NCBI RefSeq assembly: GCF_017347095.1
Contig: NZ_JADPRZ010000005.1
Location: 1 to 64,000 of the forward strand
Reading direction: 5' to 3'
Source of the DNA: Sporosarcina sp. E16_8
Lineage (GTDB): Bacteria; Bacillota; Bacilli; Bacillales_A; Planococcaceae
DNA length: 64,000 nucleotides
Positions 1 through 8,669 of the stretch are shown here, piece by piece (the stretch's first letter is position 1; every line of letters starts with the position of its first letter). The position numbers and the translations under genes are program-made. The notes under the pieces were generated by a model. That model saw nothing but the letters and a program-made list of their open reading frames with translations, was not told the origin of the DNA and made no database searches.

Positions 1-192
1 CTTAATATTAAGAGCAAATAAGTGCTACTCGTAAGTTATAAAAAAGCAATAAGTGTATTCACAATGAAAAGGTTGGATTGTCATTTACACATAAATATTG
101 ACACTCCCTTCAATAGGGAAAAGCTTGATAAAACATTTTCTTTGTTGTAGGATATTAACTAATTAGTTTTTATTGAATTTTAACTATACTTA

Positions 193-418
193 AAAAGCGA
201 TGATAAAGACATGAGTTGTTTTTATGGTTTCCAGAGAGGGAAGTAATGCTGAAATCTTCCTAACATAGAAAAACAATTTACCACTTTTGAGCTGCATGAA
301 GCCGTCTATGCTACGTTACAGCACCATGAGCAAACGCCATTGTTAGATGGTGTTAGAAATTTGGGTGGAATCACGAGCAAACACACTCGTCCCTTTACAA
401 GGGACGAGTGTGTTTATT
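193..418 (+). ncRNA. T-box riboswitch 1 (threonine), upstream copy
   Basis: Structured leader with the hallmarks of a tRNA-sensing T-box: an AG-box-like segment CCAGAGAGGG (231-240), a probable specifier ACC (280-282) followed by a purine, the T-box sequence GGGTGGAATCACG (363-375), and a GC-rich terminator hairpin (about 379-413) followed by a weak T-rich tail. ACC is a threonine codon, matching the synthetase gene downstream. Uncharged tRNA-Thr should pair with the specifier and the T-box bulge and favour the antiterminator. The specifier position is inferred from its place in the leader, not from a folded model. Confidence 0.88.
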
Positions 419-439
419 TGTATAGAAATTTAACTAAAA

Positions 440-690
440 AACGATAAAAGCGATGACAAAGACTTGAATTATTTTTATGGTTTCCAGAGAGGGAAGTATT
501 GGTGAGAACTTCCTAACGCAGAAAATAATTTACCACTTTTGAGCTGTATTAGTGAAATGAAGTAACTAATACCGTTAATGCTACGTTACAGCGCCATGAG
601 TTAACACCATTGTTGGATGGTGTTAGAAATTTGGGTGGAATCACGGGTAATCATACTCGTCCCTTTATTTGGGACGGGTATTTTTTTATT
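440..690 (+). ncRNA. T-box riboswitch 2 (threonine), downstream copy
   Basis: A second complete T-box leader in tandem with the first and very similar to it. It repeats the AG-box segment (484-493), an ACC specifier followed by A (532-534), the T-box sequence GGGTGGAATCACG (633-645), and a terminator hairpin with a run of T (about 653-688). It differs from copy 1 by a short insert after the specifier region (about 549-572). The B. subtilis thrZ gene is known to carry three T-boxes in series; two are visible here. Serial T-boxes should demand deeper threonyl-tRNA starvation before the gene is transcribed. Confidence 0.9.
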
Positions 691-804
691 GTCTAGGAAA
701 ATATAAAATCTCTCACTATTGATTAGTTGTAACGTAGAGATTTTACGTTTAGACTCCAGCACTTGCGCTTTTGTTATACAAAAAATTGGATGGGGTGTTT
801 TTAG

Positions 805-2724
805 ATGAATGACAAGCAGATTGAGATTCGATTTCCAGATGGTAGCCGAAAGATTTTTCCTTTAGGCATTACATTAGCGGATATTGCACAGTCGATAAGT
901 CCAAGTTTGAGAAAGAATGTTGTAGTTGGAAAGGTGAATGACCAATTATATGATTTATCACAATGTATTATGGAGGATGCTGCGATAACTCTTTTCACAA
1001 AGGAATCGGAAGAAGGGGTCGAGGTCCTTAGGCACACAACTGCGCATGTGCTAGGGCAGGCGGTTAAAAGACTATATGACGATTCGAGGTTAGGGATAGG
1101 GCCCGTTATTGAAGACGGCTTTTACTACGACATCGAATCGGATACTAGCATAACTTTGAATGACTTAGCGATGATCGAAAAAGAGATGCAAGCCATTATC
1201 GAAGAAGATTTGAAAATTGAACGTATAGAAGTCACATATGTTGAGGCAAAAGAACTATTTGAGAAGCGTGGCGAATTGCTTAAGTTAGAACTATTAAAAG
1301 ATATTTCAGCGGACGAGAAAATTTCCCTTTATAAACAGGGTGAATTTATAGACCTTTGCCGCGGACCACATTTACCGTCAACTGGACAGATAAAAGCATT
1401 CAAATTAACGCATTTATCGGGTGCCTATTGGCGGGGGGGTAGTGATAATCAAGTAATGCAACGTATCTATGGAATTGCCTTTTTGAAAAAGAAAGACCTA
1501 GATCTGCATTTGTATTTATTGGAGGAAGCAGAAAAAAGGGATCACAGAAAACTAGGAAAGCAATTGAAATTATTCATGTTCTCTGAGGAAGCACCGGGCA
1601 TGCCGTTCTATTTACCAAAGGGGCAGATAATACGAACGGAGCTAGAGAACTTTTCACGCGCACTTCAAACGCGGGCCGGTTACGCCGAGGTACGCACGCC
1701 ATTCATGATGAATCAACGCCTGTGGGAGCAATCGGGGCACTGGGATCATTACCATGAGAATATGTATTTTTCAGAAGTGGAAAACGCAAAATTCGCGATG
1801 AAACCGATGAATTGTCCGGGGCATATGTTGATCTATAAAAACAGTCTTCATTCGTACCGTGATTTACCGATACGGATGGCTGAATTCGGTCAAGTCCATC
1901 GCCATGAATTTAGTGGAGCCCTTAATGGACTATTAAGGGTTCGAACATTTTGCCAAGACGATGCGCATATTTTTGTCAGGCCTGATCAAATAAAAAGTGA
2001 AATAAAGCATGTTATTCGTTTAATTGATGAAGTCTATCAAACTTTTGGTTTTGATTATTCGGTTGAACTTTCTACAAGGCCAGAACAATCGCTAGGGAGT
2101 GATGAGATTTGGAATGATTCAGAAGAGGCTCTAAAGAATGTGTTAGACGATCTAGCCATTATTTATCAATTAAATGAGGGGGATGGTGCATTTTACGGAC
2201 CAAAAATTGATTTCCATATTAAAGATGCACTTGGACGAAGCCACCAATGCGGCACAATTCAACTCGATTTCCAAATGCCTGAAAAGTTTGATCTCACGTA
2301 TATTGATGAAAACAACGAAAAAGTTCGTCCGGTTGTCATTCACCGTGCAATTTTTGGCTCAATCGATCGTTTCTTTGGAATATTAATCGAACATTTTGCA
2401 GGTGCTTTCCCTCTTTGGCTAGCTCCTACTCACGTGGAAATTATTCCTGTTTCAAGTGTCCATTTGGATTACGCATTGATCGTACAATCCATTTTAAGAA
2501 ATGAAGGGATACGGGTTGAAATTGATCAGCGAAATGAAAAGTTGGGCTACAAAATTAGGGAAGCTCAACTACAAAAGATTCCTTATACACTCATTCTTGG
2601 TGACAAGGAGATTGGTGATGGAACGGTGAATGTTCGAAAATTGGGAAGTCGAGAAACAGAGAGTCTATCCATTGAAAATTTTACTTTATTCATTAAACAG
2701 CAAATAGAATATCGTAGGCTTTAA
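805..2724 (+). CDS. thrZ: Threonine--tRNA ligase (ThrZ type)
   Basis: Class II synthetase that charges tRNA-Thr in the cytosol. At 639 residues it has the normal length. It shows an N-terminal TGS domain (about 1-65), a second editing domain with HTTAH (about 77-81) and the CRGPH motif, the catalytic core with the zinc-ligand region KPMNCPGH, and a C-terminal anticodon-binding domain. Features such as HTTAHVLGQ and LFMFSEEAPGMPFYLPKG match B. subtilis ThrZ as I recall it better than the housekeeping ThrS, so I read it as the inducible paralogue. The ATG at 805 follows a G-rich ribosome binding site. Two threonine T-boxes lie upstream. If this is the only ThrRS gene in the genome, thrS would be the safer name. 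Confidence 0.93.
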   Translation: MNDKQIEIRFPDGSRKIFPLGITLADIAQSISPSLRKNVVVGKVNDQLYDLSQCIMEDAAITLFTKESEEGVEVLRHTTAHVLGQAVKRLYDDSRLGIGPVIEDGFYYDIESDTSITLNDLAMIEKEMQAIIEEDLKIERIEVTYVEAKELFEKRGELLKLELLKDISADEKISLYKQGEFIDLCRGPHLPSTGQIKAFKLTHLSGAYWRGGSDNQVMQRIYGIAFLKKKDLDLHLYLLEEAEKRDHRKLGKQLKLFMFSEEAPGMPFYLPKGQIIRTELENFSRALQTRAGYAEVRTPFMMNQRLWEQSGHWDHYHENMYFSEVENAKFAMKPMNCPGHMLIYKNSLHSYRDLPIRMAEFGQVHRHEFSGALNGLLRVRTFCQDDAHIFVRPDQIKSEIKHVIRLIDEVYQTFGFDYSVELSTRPEQSLGSDEIWNDSEEALKNVLDDLAIIYQLNEGDGAFYGPKIDFHIKDALGRSHQCGTIQLDFQMPEKFDLTYIDENNEKVRPVVIHRAIFGSIDRFFGILIEHFAGAFPLWLAPTHVEIIPVSSVHLDYALIVQSILRNEGIRVEIDQRNEKLGYKIREAQLQKIPYTLILGDKEIGDGTVNVRKLGSRETESLSIENFTLFIKQQIEYRRL

Positions 2725-2806
2725 AAAAATCGATTTTGAGAGTAGTTTGAATTGGTTGTATAATTAAACAGAAGGTTACTATCCTGATAAGAGTAGGGGG
2801 ATTTGG

Positions 2807-2965
2807 TTGACTGTAGTAGGCGTTAATCGTTCAAGACGCGAGATCACTAGTTTTCAGGAGAAAGGGAAATCATATGGTCCTACTGAATCAGACCGGAGAA
2901 TTGTTGCGATCCCAGGTCTTGGTTTTCCAGTAGAAAAACCAAAAGCCAAAAGAATGTTGAATTAA
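2807..2965 (+). CDS. Small basic protein, unknown function (52 aa)
   Basis: A short open frame starting with TTG, seven bases after a strong ribosome binding site AGTAGGGGG (2792-2800). The 52-residue product begins LTVVGVNRSRREITSF and ends KPKAKRMLN. It is hydrophilic, has no membrane segment and no cysteine, and contains a Gly/Pro-rich turn IPGLGFPVEK. It lies 82 bases after thrZ with no obvious terminator between, so it could be read from the same transcript. I do not recognise the family. The good ribosome binding site and the absence of stops support a real small gene, but coding is unproven. Confidence 0.5.
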   Translation: MTVVGVNRSRREITSFQEKGKSYGPTESDRRIVAIPGLGFPVEKPKAKRMLN

Positions 2966-3181
2966 AATGATATTGTGCATTACGAATCATTTTAAACTGA
3001 TAAAGAATAATAAAAAATATTTACCTGGGATTAGTCATTTTAGTTCTGGTTAGGGATTTTTTGGGCAGCAATAATTTGATGCTTAGGTTTACTAAGTTAC
3101 TAAGCTTTTCTTTCTGATACTATTGCTATTATTTTACGTGAAATGAAAATAGGAAAGATTGACTTGAAGGGAATGAAATTC

Positions 3182-3586
3182 ATGGATGTCGTATTTAAAA
3201 CAGAAAAAGCCGTTTTTAATTATAGAGTAGCTGGAATTTGGATTGAAATTGCGGAGGATTCGCAAAGCAGCCTTAAAAGGGAGTTTCATGAAGAGTTGGG
3301 TATTGATATTCATGTGGACCGAATGGCTTTTGTCATCGAAAATTTCTTTGAACATGGGGGGAGAGATTTTCATGAAATCGGCTTTTATTATGCGATCACA
3401 TCTATAGGAAATCCATCTTCATATAACGAAGCCTCTTTTCATGGCATTGAAGGCGAGCGATTAATATTTAAATGGACACCAATTAATGAACTAAATGAAG
3501 TAGCATTATATCCTGAGTGTTTACGTAACGCTTTAAAAGATATGCCGCCGTTTATCCAGCATTTCGTAGTGAAAAAAATAATTTAA
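3182..3586 (+). pseudogene. Nudix hydrolase with in-frame internal deletion
   Basis: The product reads like a Nudix (nucleoside diphosphate-X hydrolase) protein: an N-terminal strand MDVVFKTEKAVFNYRVAGIW, then SSLKREFHEELG, which is the REXXEE core of the Nudix helix. The segment that should lie between them, with the PGG loop and the GX5E start of the Nudix box, is missing: the frame runs from AGIWIE straight into IAEDSQSSLKREFHEEL. About 20 residues appear to have been lost in frame. The catalytic core is therefore incomplete and the product is probably inactive. ATG 3182 is preferred because AGGGA (3168-3172) sits nine bases upstream and family members start this way; ATG 3143 and 3173 are also in frame. 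Confidence 0.65.
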
Positions 3587-3631
3587 TTTAATCAATATAC
3601 GTACTAATCAAAAAATATTATCTTGGTATAG

Positions 3632-3681
3632 GAAAACCTGAATAATGAGCACTTTGCTAAGTGCTCATTATTCAGGTTTTC
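3632..3681. terminator. Bidirectional rho-independent terminator
   Basis: A perfect 21-bp inverted repeat (3632-3652 with 3661-3681) with an eight-base loop, flanked by A and T runs on both sides. It lies between the convergent Nudix and msrA genes and should stop transcription from both. Confidence 0.9.
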
Positions 3682-3796
3682 ACATATATCATGGGACTTA
3701 GCTTGGAGGCCCTACTTTAAACCCAAGGTAAAAGAACATCATCGAAATTGCTAGTAGTTTAACAAAATACAATGTCGGGCACTCTAGTTCTTACTG

Positions 3797-4327
3797 TTAT
3801 GACCAGTGCCCTGCAATAAATTCGTCCCGACCGGAAAGTGAGCGGTCTTCATCGTAATGCTCTTGTTCTTTTTCATGATAATCCTGATGATATTCTTCTG
3901 CACGGTAAAATGTTTCACTGGGACGGATGGGTGTCACAATTGGATTAGTAAATGTACCACTTGCACAAAGATTTTCTTTAGATGTTTCGGCAATTTGACG
4001 CTGCTCATCTGTATAATAGAAGATAGCTGTTGAATACGAATGGCCGCGGTCTTGGAATTGTCCATCTGCATCGGTTGGATCGATTTGCTGCCAAAATACA
4101 TCCAGCAATTTATCATAGGGGAAAATGGAAGGAGCATATGTGATTTCAACGACCTCCAAATGACCGGAGTCGCCCTTTTTGACATCTTCATATGTAGGAT
4201 GCTCAACATGTCCGCCCATATAACCGGATACGACGTCGTATATACCGTCCCACTCTTTAAATGGTTTCACCATACACCAAAAACAACCACCAGCAAATGT
4301 TGCTTTTTCAACTACTATATCAGTCAT
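3797..4327 (-). CDS. msrA: Peptide-methionine (S)-S-oxide reductase MsrA
   Basis: Reduces the S epimer of methionine sulfoxide in proteins and free methionine, using thioredoxin; a cytosolic repair enzyme. The 176-residue product carries the catalytic motif GCFWC (residues 14-18), the downstream GYMGG, the segment DPTDADGQFQDRGHSYSTAIF and the EEYHQDY motif, all typical of MsrA. I chose the ATG at 4327 because AAAGGG stands 11 bases upstream; an upstream in-frame TTG (4336) is only two bases from that site. No msrB follows, so the R-epimer reductase must lie elsewhere. It is convergent with the Nudix gene. Confidence 0.96.
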   Translation of the reverse strand: MTDIVVEKATFAGGCFWCMVKPFKEWDGIYDVVSGYMGGHVEHPTYEDVKKGDSGHLEVVEITYAPSIFPYDKLLDVFWQQIDPTDADGQFQDRGHSYSTAIFYYTDEQRQIAETSKENLCASGTFTNPIVTPIRPSETFYRAEEYHQDYHEKEQEHYDEDRSLSGRDEFIAGHWS

Positions 4328-4492
4328 CGTTAACAACGCCCTTTCTTTGCATATTAGTGAATTGTATCATAATTAGATTAGTAGGTAATAGTTGTTTGCT
4401 TATGTTTAATACACTAGCAAAAAGAGCGCCTACTAAGCGCTCTTACAGTTGAGAGATGCAAATGAGCGGTTGAGATTGGATTAGTTTAATTA

Positions 4493-4591
4493 TTAATAGA
4501 TGAAGCTTGCGCCAATGATTATCAATAGTATAAAAAGCACAACAAGCAAAGCAAACGAGCTACCTTCTCCACCACCATGTTCACGTCCCAT
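4493..4591 (-). CDS. YjcZ family sporulation peptide (32 aa)
   Basis: A 32-residue peptide, MGREHGGGEGSSFALLVVLF followed by ILLIIIGASFIY. A glycine-rich head is followed by one hydrophobic segment, the layout of YjcZ-family sporulation proteins that abound in Bacillales. AAGGTGG lies eight bases before the ATG, a strong ribosome binding site. The single membrane-spanning helix suggests insertion into a spore or mother-cell membrane; the molecular role of the family is not known. It stands alone between msrA and the LCP operon, transcribed away from the latter. Confidence 0.85.
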   Translation of the reverse strand: MGREHGGGEGSSFALLVVLFILLIIIGASFIY

Positions 4592-4750
4592 ATCTTACAC
4601 CACCTTTCTGCACCAACATCTATGTAACATATGCAGGGATGTAATGAGGTGAGTGGGGAAAATATTGTAAATCGTCCATTATAGAAAAAATAATAATGGA
4701 TATAACTACATCAACAGGCCATGAATCGCCCGAAAGAAAGATAGTTAAGG

Positions 4751-4779
4751 TTAACCTCAATGGCCCATCGTGTTATAAT
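4751..4779 (+). promoter_or_regulatory. Putative sigma-A promoter of the LCP operon
   Basis: TTAACC (4751-4756) and TATAAT (4774-4779) are separated by 17 bases. The -10 box is perfect and the -35 box is weak (four of six to TTGACA). It lies about 75 bases before the LCP start and is the best promoter candidate in the gap. Confidence 0.55.
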
Positions 4780-4852
4780 CGAGATAGCCAGACGCAACCA
4801 AGAGGCTTCCTGTTCGTCCTAATCGGGATATCAATTTTTGGGGGAATCAATA

Positions 4853-5812
4853 ATGGAAGATCATTATGAAGGGCCAGTACCGAAAAGAAGAAGAAAGAAA
4901 AAACTTCGCATTGGTAGGGTCATCTTTTTAATAATTACGCTCTGTTTTATCGGAGCTGGGCTTTATTCATATGTTGAATACAATGCAGGGAAATCACTGG
5001 CAAAAGATAATGGGATTGACCCGGGACCGTTTAAAGGGGATGCCACAGATCCGAAGTATACTTCCGTTGAAAATTACTTACTGCTCGGTGTGGACGATGA
5101 CGGCAGTGGCAGATCGCGGACAGATACGATGATGGTGATGTCTTGGGATAAGGGTGCTGGAAAGATACGGGTCATTTCATTTATGCGTGATATTTATGCG
5201 GAAATCCCAACATACAAGTCGTATAAGTTAAATACCGCCTATTATCTGGGAAAATTGCAGACAACGAAAGACACGATAACAGGGATGTTTGGTGTCCCTA
5301 TTCATCATTATGCAATTGTTGATTTTGCTAACTTTGAATCGATTGTTGATATTGCATTTCCAGGTGGAGTAGAGATTGATGTCAAAAAAGAAATGTCAGA
5401 AAAAATCGGTGTTACACTAATGCCAGGAAAAAAACAGTTGAACGGCAAGGAATTACTTGGCTATGCGCGTTTTCGTGCAGATGCAGATGGTGATTTTGGG
5501 CGAGTTGCACGACAACAAGAAGTAATCTCTGCGATGAAGGATGAAGCGATGCGACCAGGAATGATTGGTAATGTACCAAAACTTGCAGGTGCGCTATCAG
5601 GTTTCATTAACACGGACTTGACGTCCAAGGACGAAATTTCACGTGCGATCTCCCTTATAATGAAGAAAGGTGCAGAAGTTGAAACGATGACTGTTCCAAT
5701 AGAGAATTCCTATTCATTTAATTCGTATCCTCACGCTGGATCTGTTATTGAAGTGGATATCGTAAAAAATAAAGAGGCCATCTCCAAATTTCTTAATATG
5801 CAGTTGGATTAA
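4853..5812 (+). CDS. LytR-CpsA-Psr (LCP) family cell wall ligase
   Basis: LCP enzymes transfer undecaprenyl-linked anionic polymers such as teichoic acids to peptidoglycan on the outer face of the membrane. The 319-residue product has a short basic cytoplasmic tail (PKRRRKKKLRIGR), one membrane anchor (about 21-43), and then the LCP domain with LLLGVDDDGSGRSRTDTMM, ISFMRD and the arginine-rich ELLGYARFRADADGDFGR. These hold the aspartates and arginines that bind the pyrophosphate lipid. The ATG at 4853 is chosen because GGGGGA lies seven bases upstream; an in-frame TTG at 4838 overlaps that site. It is the first gene of an apparent operon with the AI-2E transporter and the Spo0M-like gene. 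It could be a TagU/TagT/TagV paralogue, which sequence alone does not decide. Confidence 0.93.
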   Translation: MEDHYEGPVPKRRRKKKLRIGRVIFLIITLCFIGAGLYSYVEYNAGKSLAKDNGIDPGPFKGDATDPKYTSVENYLLLGVDDDGSGRSRTDTMMVMSWDKGAGKIRVISFMRDIYAEIPTYKSYKLNTAYYLGKLQTTKDTITGMFGVPIHHYAIVDFANFESIVDIAFPGGVEIDVKKEMSEKIGVTLMPGKKQLNGKELLGYARFRADADGDFGRVARQQEVISAMKDEAMRPGMIGNVPKLAGALSGFINTDLTSKDEISRAISLIMKKGAEVETMTVPIENSYSFNSYPHAGSVIEVDIVKNKEAISKFLNMQLD

Positions 5813-5844
5813 GAGTACAAACTTGACGAGAGAAGAGGATGCCG

Positions 5845-7047
5845 ATGGAAGTTGATGAGAAAAGAAATAGACCCATTTCGAATATTATTCGTTTTTTAGG
5901 CGGGCGTAGCACGTTGTTCGTTCTCGTTTCACTATTATTGATTGGCTTAATCATACTTATTTTTAATCGGATATCATTCATCTTTTATCCGATTACTGTC
6001 TTTTTCTCAACAGTAGTATTGCCAGTCATTCTTGCCACAATTGCTTATTATTTACTAAGGCCTATCTTACGTTTATTAGAAAAAATCAAAATACCACGAA
6101 TTTGGGGTATATTAATTATATTCATTGGTGCTATGGGTCTTATCACCTTGCTGGTGTTTATGGTATTTCCATTCTTGAAAATCCAGTTTAATAACCTTAT
6201 CGAAGAATTCCCTACATATTTCAGCCAACTGGTGCTGAAAATCGATGAGCTATTAAAAACATCCATTTTCGCTTCTTATTATGAAGGTTTGGATATCAAT
6301 GTGAAAAACATTTTAGAATCGGGGCAGGGTGATCTTGGAAGGTATTTCACGGATGCGGTCGGTGGAATCGCAAGTGGTCTTAGCTCTTTCATTTCCGCTT
6401 TAACTGGTTTTGTACTTGCAATCATTACTGTGCCATTTATTCTTTTCTATTTATTAAAAGATGGAGAGAAATTGCCGCGTTTCTTTATTCAGATGTTGCC
6501 TCCGCACATGAGGGATGATGCTAAAACCATTCTTCGTGATGCGGATCACCAAATTAGTTCTTATATACAAGGACAAATTCTTGTGGCGATATGCATTGGC
6601 GTTATGATTTCAATTGGATTTCTCATCATTGGAATGGAATATGCGTTATTACTCGGTGTTATTGCAATGTTTACAAGCGTTGTCCCGTACCTTGGACCGC
6701 TTATCGCAATTACTCCCGCGGTCATTATCGCCATTGTGACATCGCCCTTCATGCTTATCAAGTTAGCAATCGTTTGGACAGTTGTTCAGCTCATTGAGGG
6801 CAAGTTTATTTCACCGCAAATTATGGGGAAATCATTGCATACACATCCGGTCACAATCATTTTCGTTTTACTGACAGCGGGATCGTTGTTCGGTGTGCCT
6901 GGTGTCGTTCTCGGAATCCCAGGATATGCACTCATGAAAGTTGTGGCAACACATTTATTCAAATTGTTCAAAATACGGTATAATAAACATGTAGCAGCTG
7001 AGGGCTTATATTATGAAGATACGGATGGTCAAAGATTGGGGGAATAG
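5845..7047 (+). CDS. AI-2E family transporter (YtvI/PerM-like membrane protein)
   Basis: Polytopic membrane protein of about 400 residues with roughly eight hydrophobic segments and the family signature region VPFILFYLLKDGEKLPRF followed by SSYIQGQILVA and the C-terminal GVPGVVLGIPGYA. The family is named for autoinducer-2 export in E. coli TqsA, but other members act as Na+/H+ antiporters, so the substrate here is unknown. AGAGG ends six bases before the ATG at 5845, whereas the in-frame ATG at 5839 abuts it, so 5845 is the likelier start. It follows the LCP gene by 32 bases and is followed three bases later by the Spo0M-like gene, so the three are probably co-transcribed. Confidence 0.88.
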   Translation: MEVDEKRNRPISNIIRFLGGRSTLFVLVSLLLIGLIILIFNRISFIFYPITVFFSTVVLPVILATIAYYLLRPILRLLEKIKIPRIWGILIIFIGAMGLITLLVFMVFPFLKIQFNNLIEEFPTYFSQLVLKIDELLKTSIFASYYEGLDINVKNILESGQGDLGRYFTDAVGGIASGLSSFISALTGFVLAIITVPFILFYLLKDGEKLPRFFIQMLPPHMRDDAKTILRDADHQISSYIQGQILVAICIGVMISIGFLIIGMEYALLLGVIAMFTSVVPYLGPLIAITPAVIIAIVTSPFMLIKLAIVWTVVQLIEGKFISPQIMGKSLHTHPVTIIFVLLTAGSLFGVPGVVLGIPGYALMKVVATHLFKLFKIRYNKHVAAEGLYYEDTDGQRLGE

Positions 7048-7050
7048 AAC

Positions 7051-7434
7051 ATGGTAAGGCAGTTTTTATCAACGATTGAATATGGAGAAATGACCGTTAA
7101 TACAAACGTCGATGGACCGAATGTCGCTTTTGGTGAAACGCTTTCCGGCACAGTTTATATCGAAGGGGAGGACAGTGATGAACTCGTCGATTATATTGTG
7201 ATTGAGTTGTTGAAACGGTCAGAAACTGATGAAATGATCATTGCAAAACAATCTATTGAAATAATGAGTGACATCAAATCCAAAGAAACATGGATGATTT
7301 CGTTTGAAATGGTACCTGACGAGCGATGGGAGAGCGAATCGGAAGTCCAAACGCAAATACTCATTTTAAAGACCACGGTTCATCTCAAAAACGGAATCAA
7401 TATCCAGGATGAAGGCGAAATTACATATGCATGA
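7051..7434 (+). CDS. Spo0M-like arrestin-fold protein (short form)
   Basis: A 127-residue soluble protein rich in beta strands: NTNVDGPNVAFGETLSGTVY, IVIELLKRSETDE and a WMISFEMVPDERW segment. It resembles the N-terminal half of the sporulation-control protein Spo0M, which has an arrestin-like fold and is about 250 residues long; only one half is present here. GGGGGA lies seven bases before the ATG. It is the last gene of the LCP-transporter operon and is followed by a terminator. The family link is a pattern judgement; it may act as a small scaffold rather than a true Spo0M. Confidence 0.6.
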   Translation: MVRQFLSTIEYGEMTVNTNVDGPNVAFGETLSGTVYIEGEDSDELVDYIVIELLKRSETDEMIIAKQSIEIMSDIKSKETWMISFEMVPDERWESESEVQTQILILKTTVHLKNGINIQDEGEITYA

Positions 7435-7438
7435 TATC

Positions 7439-7465
7439 AAACGCGTCCAACTATATGGACGCGTT
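7439..7465 (+). terminator. Rho-independent terminator after the Spo0M-like gene
   Basis: AAACGCGTCCA pairs with TGGACGCGTTT around a short loop, ending in TTTT. It closes the 4.85-7.43 kb operon. Confidence 0.85.
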
Positions 7466-7582
7466 TTGCATCTTCACTGAAGCCACCCTTATAGGAGGGG
7501 GATTAAATTTTCCGTTAATATAGGTGCTTTCATTTTGCTTGCTGTATAATTGCAGAAAGAGTTAGTGGGGGGGAATTCATTA

Positions 7583-7993
7583 ATGGATAAAATTATTCCT
7601 ATTTTTCACTCGTTATCAAAAAGCATGCGTGGCATTCATAAGGCCAGTTGCGATAATATATCTATCGTTCAAAGCTCAATTCTATATGAGATTTCATTAA
7701 AGAAGAAACCATCAATGCAGACGGTGGCTGAAGCTGTTGGTATGGATATCACGACGTTTTCCAGACAGATTGGGACGCTAGAAAAGAAAGAGTTAGTTAC
7801 CAGAACGCCGTATGAAGGCGATCGGAGAATATATCTATTGTCGTTAACTGGGAAGGGCAGTGACATGGAGGTGGCCATTAATGGAATCATTGCGGCCAAA
7901 ATGGAGAATGCCTTGGCATCTATGAATGACTTTGAACGTGAAACAGTTCTTCGCTCCATGCATGTATTGGAGGTAAAGTTGCGAGGGAATTAA
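7583..7993 (+). CDS. MarR family transcriptional regulator
   Basis: A 136-residue winged helix-turn-helix regulator. The DNA-binding core shows KKPSMQTVAEAVGMDITTFS (recognition helix) followed by RQIGTLEKKELVTRTPYEGD and RRIYLLSLTGKG, the wing with the family DxR motif. N- and C-terminal helices would form the dimer interface. GGGGGG lies shortly before the ATG at 7583, preferred over an in-frame ATG at 7550. No target gene is adjacent: the next gene, 390 bases on, encodes a holin-like peptide. Its ligand and regulon cannot be told from the sequence. Confidence 0.88.
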   Translation: MDKIIPIFHSLSKSMRGIHKASCDNISIVQSSILYEISLKKKPSMQTVAEAVGMDITTFSRQIGTLEKKELVTRTPYEGDRRIYLLSLTGKGSDMEVAINGIIAAKMENALASMNDFERETVLRSMHVLEVKLRGN

Positions 7994-8379
7994 GAGTTAA
8001 TCAGTACCAAATGGGTTATTGTTAGAAAAGATTGCATATTGCAAATTATTATATTGTCGATAAATTGCGGTGTACAAATAGATGAAGTAAATAATTTGTA
8101 GATTGCAAGTAGTTCACATAGTGTTTTTTGGGGGTACAGGTTGGTTATGCTCATTACTTGTAAAGTGCAACTAATACGCTAATGTGCGCGAATTGGTGGT
8201 AAATATGTATATATTACAAAGAAGTTGCTGGCGGTAACACAATTGGATTCACTTTAATTTGTGGGGGATGAGGAATCCAATAGCTGATGGAGGATTGGCT
8301 ATATTGGAAACGCGGAAAATATATCGTCACTGAAAGGACGAGTTGTTCATAAAATAGTAGTAGGGAAAGAGGTGATTAT
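7994..8379. other. Intergenic region without a recognised gene
   Basis: A 386-base A+T-rich stretch. A 20-residue frame beginning MEDWLYWKRGKYIV ends just before the next gene, but it has no clear ribosome binding site. No strong hairpin or known RNA motif is visible. It presumably holds the promoter of the holin-like gene. Confidence 0.5.
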
Positions 8380-8625
8380 ATGTTTGAGATTTATGATGTA
8401 GTTATAATTCCACTTATTTTGGGGATTGTGGAGTTGTTTAAAAGGGCCGGCGTGAGTAAAAAGGTGTTGCCGTTTATAGCTTTAGTAATTGGGATTGTTA
8501 TAGGCGTGGTCTACGTGACTGAATTTGATTGGAGGCAGGGAATATTAGTGGGGGGAATGCTAGGGTTATCAGCTTCAGGCTTGTATTCAAGCGCTAAAAA
8601 CACTGTCGAGAAGAGTGACGAGTAA
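8380..8625 (+). CDS. Small phage-holin-like membrane protein (81 aa)
   Basis: Two hydrophobic segments (about residues 5-20 and 30-49) with a third amphipathic or hydrophobic stretch at 55-67, a short charged link FKRAGVSKK and a charged C-terminus. This layout and the phrase VLPFIALVIGIVIGVVY are typical of small holin-like proteins of Bacillus phages. AAAGAGGTGA precedes the ATG with normal spacing. No endolysin gene follows, so it is either an isolated prophage remnant or a domesticated membrane peptide. Function is inferred from topology only. Confidence 0.6.
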   Translation: MFEIYDVVIIPLILGIVELFKRAGVSKKVLPFIALVIGIVIGVVYVTEFDWRQGILVGGMLGLSASGLYSSAKNTVEKSDE

Positions 8626-8669
8626 TCGTTACTTTTTTTTATGACTTAGGAAACAATAAATTCACGTAT

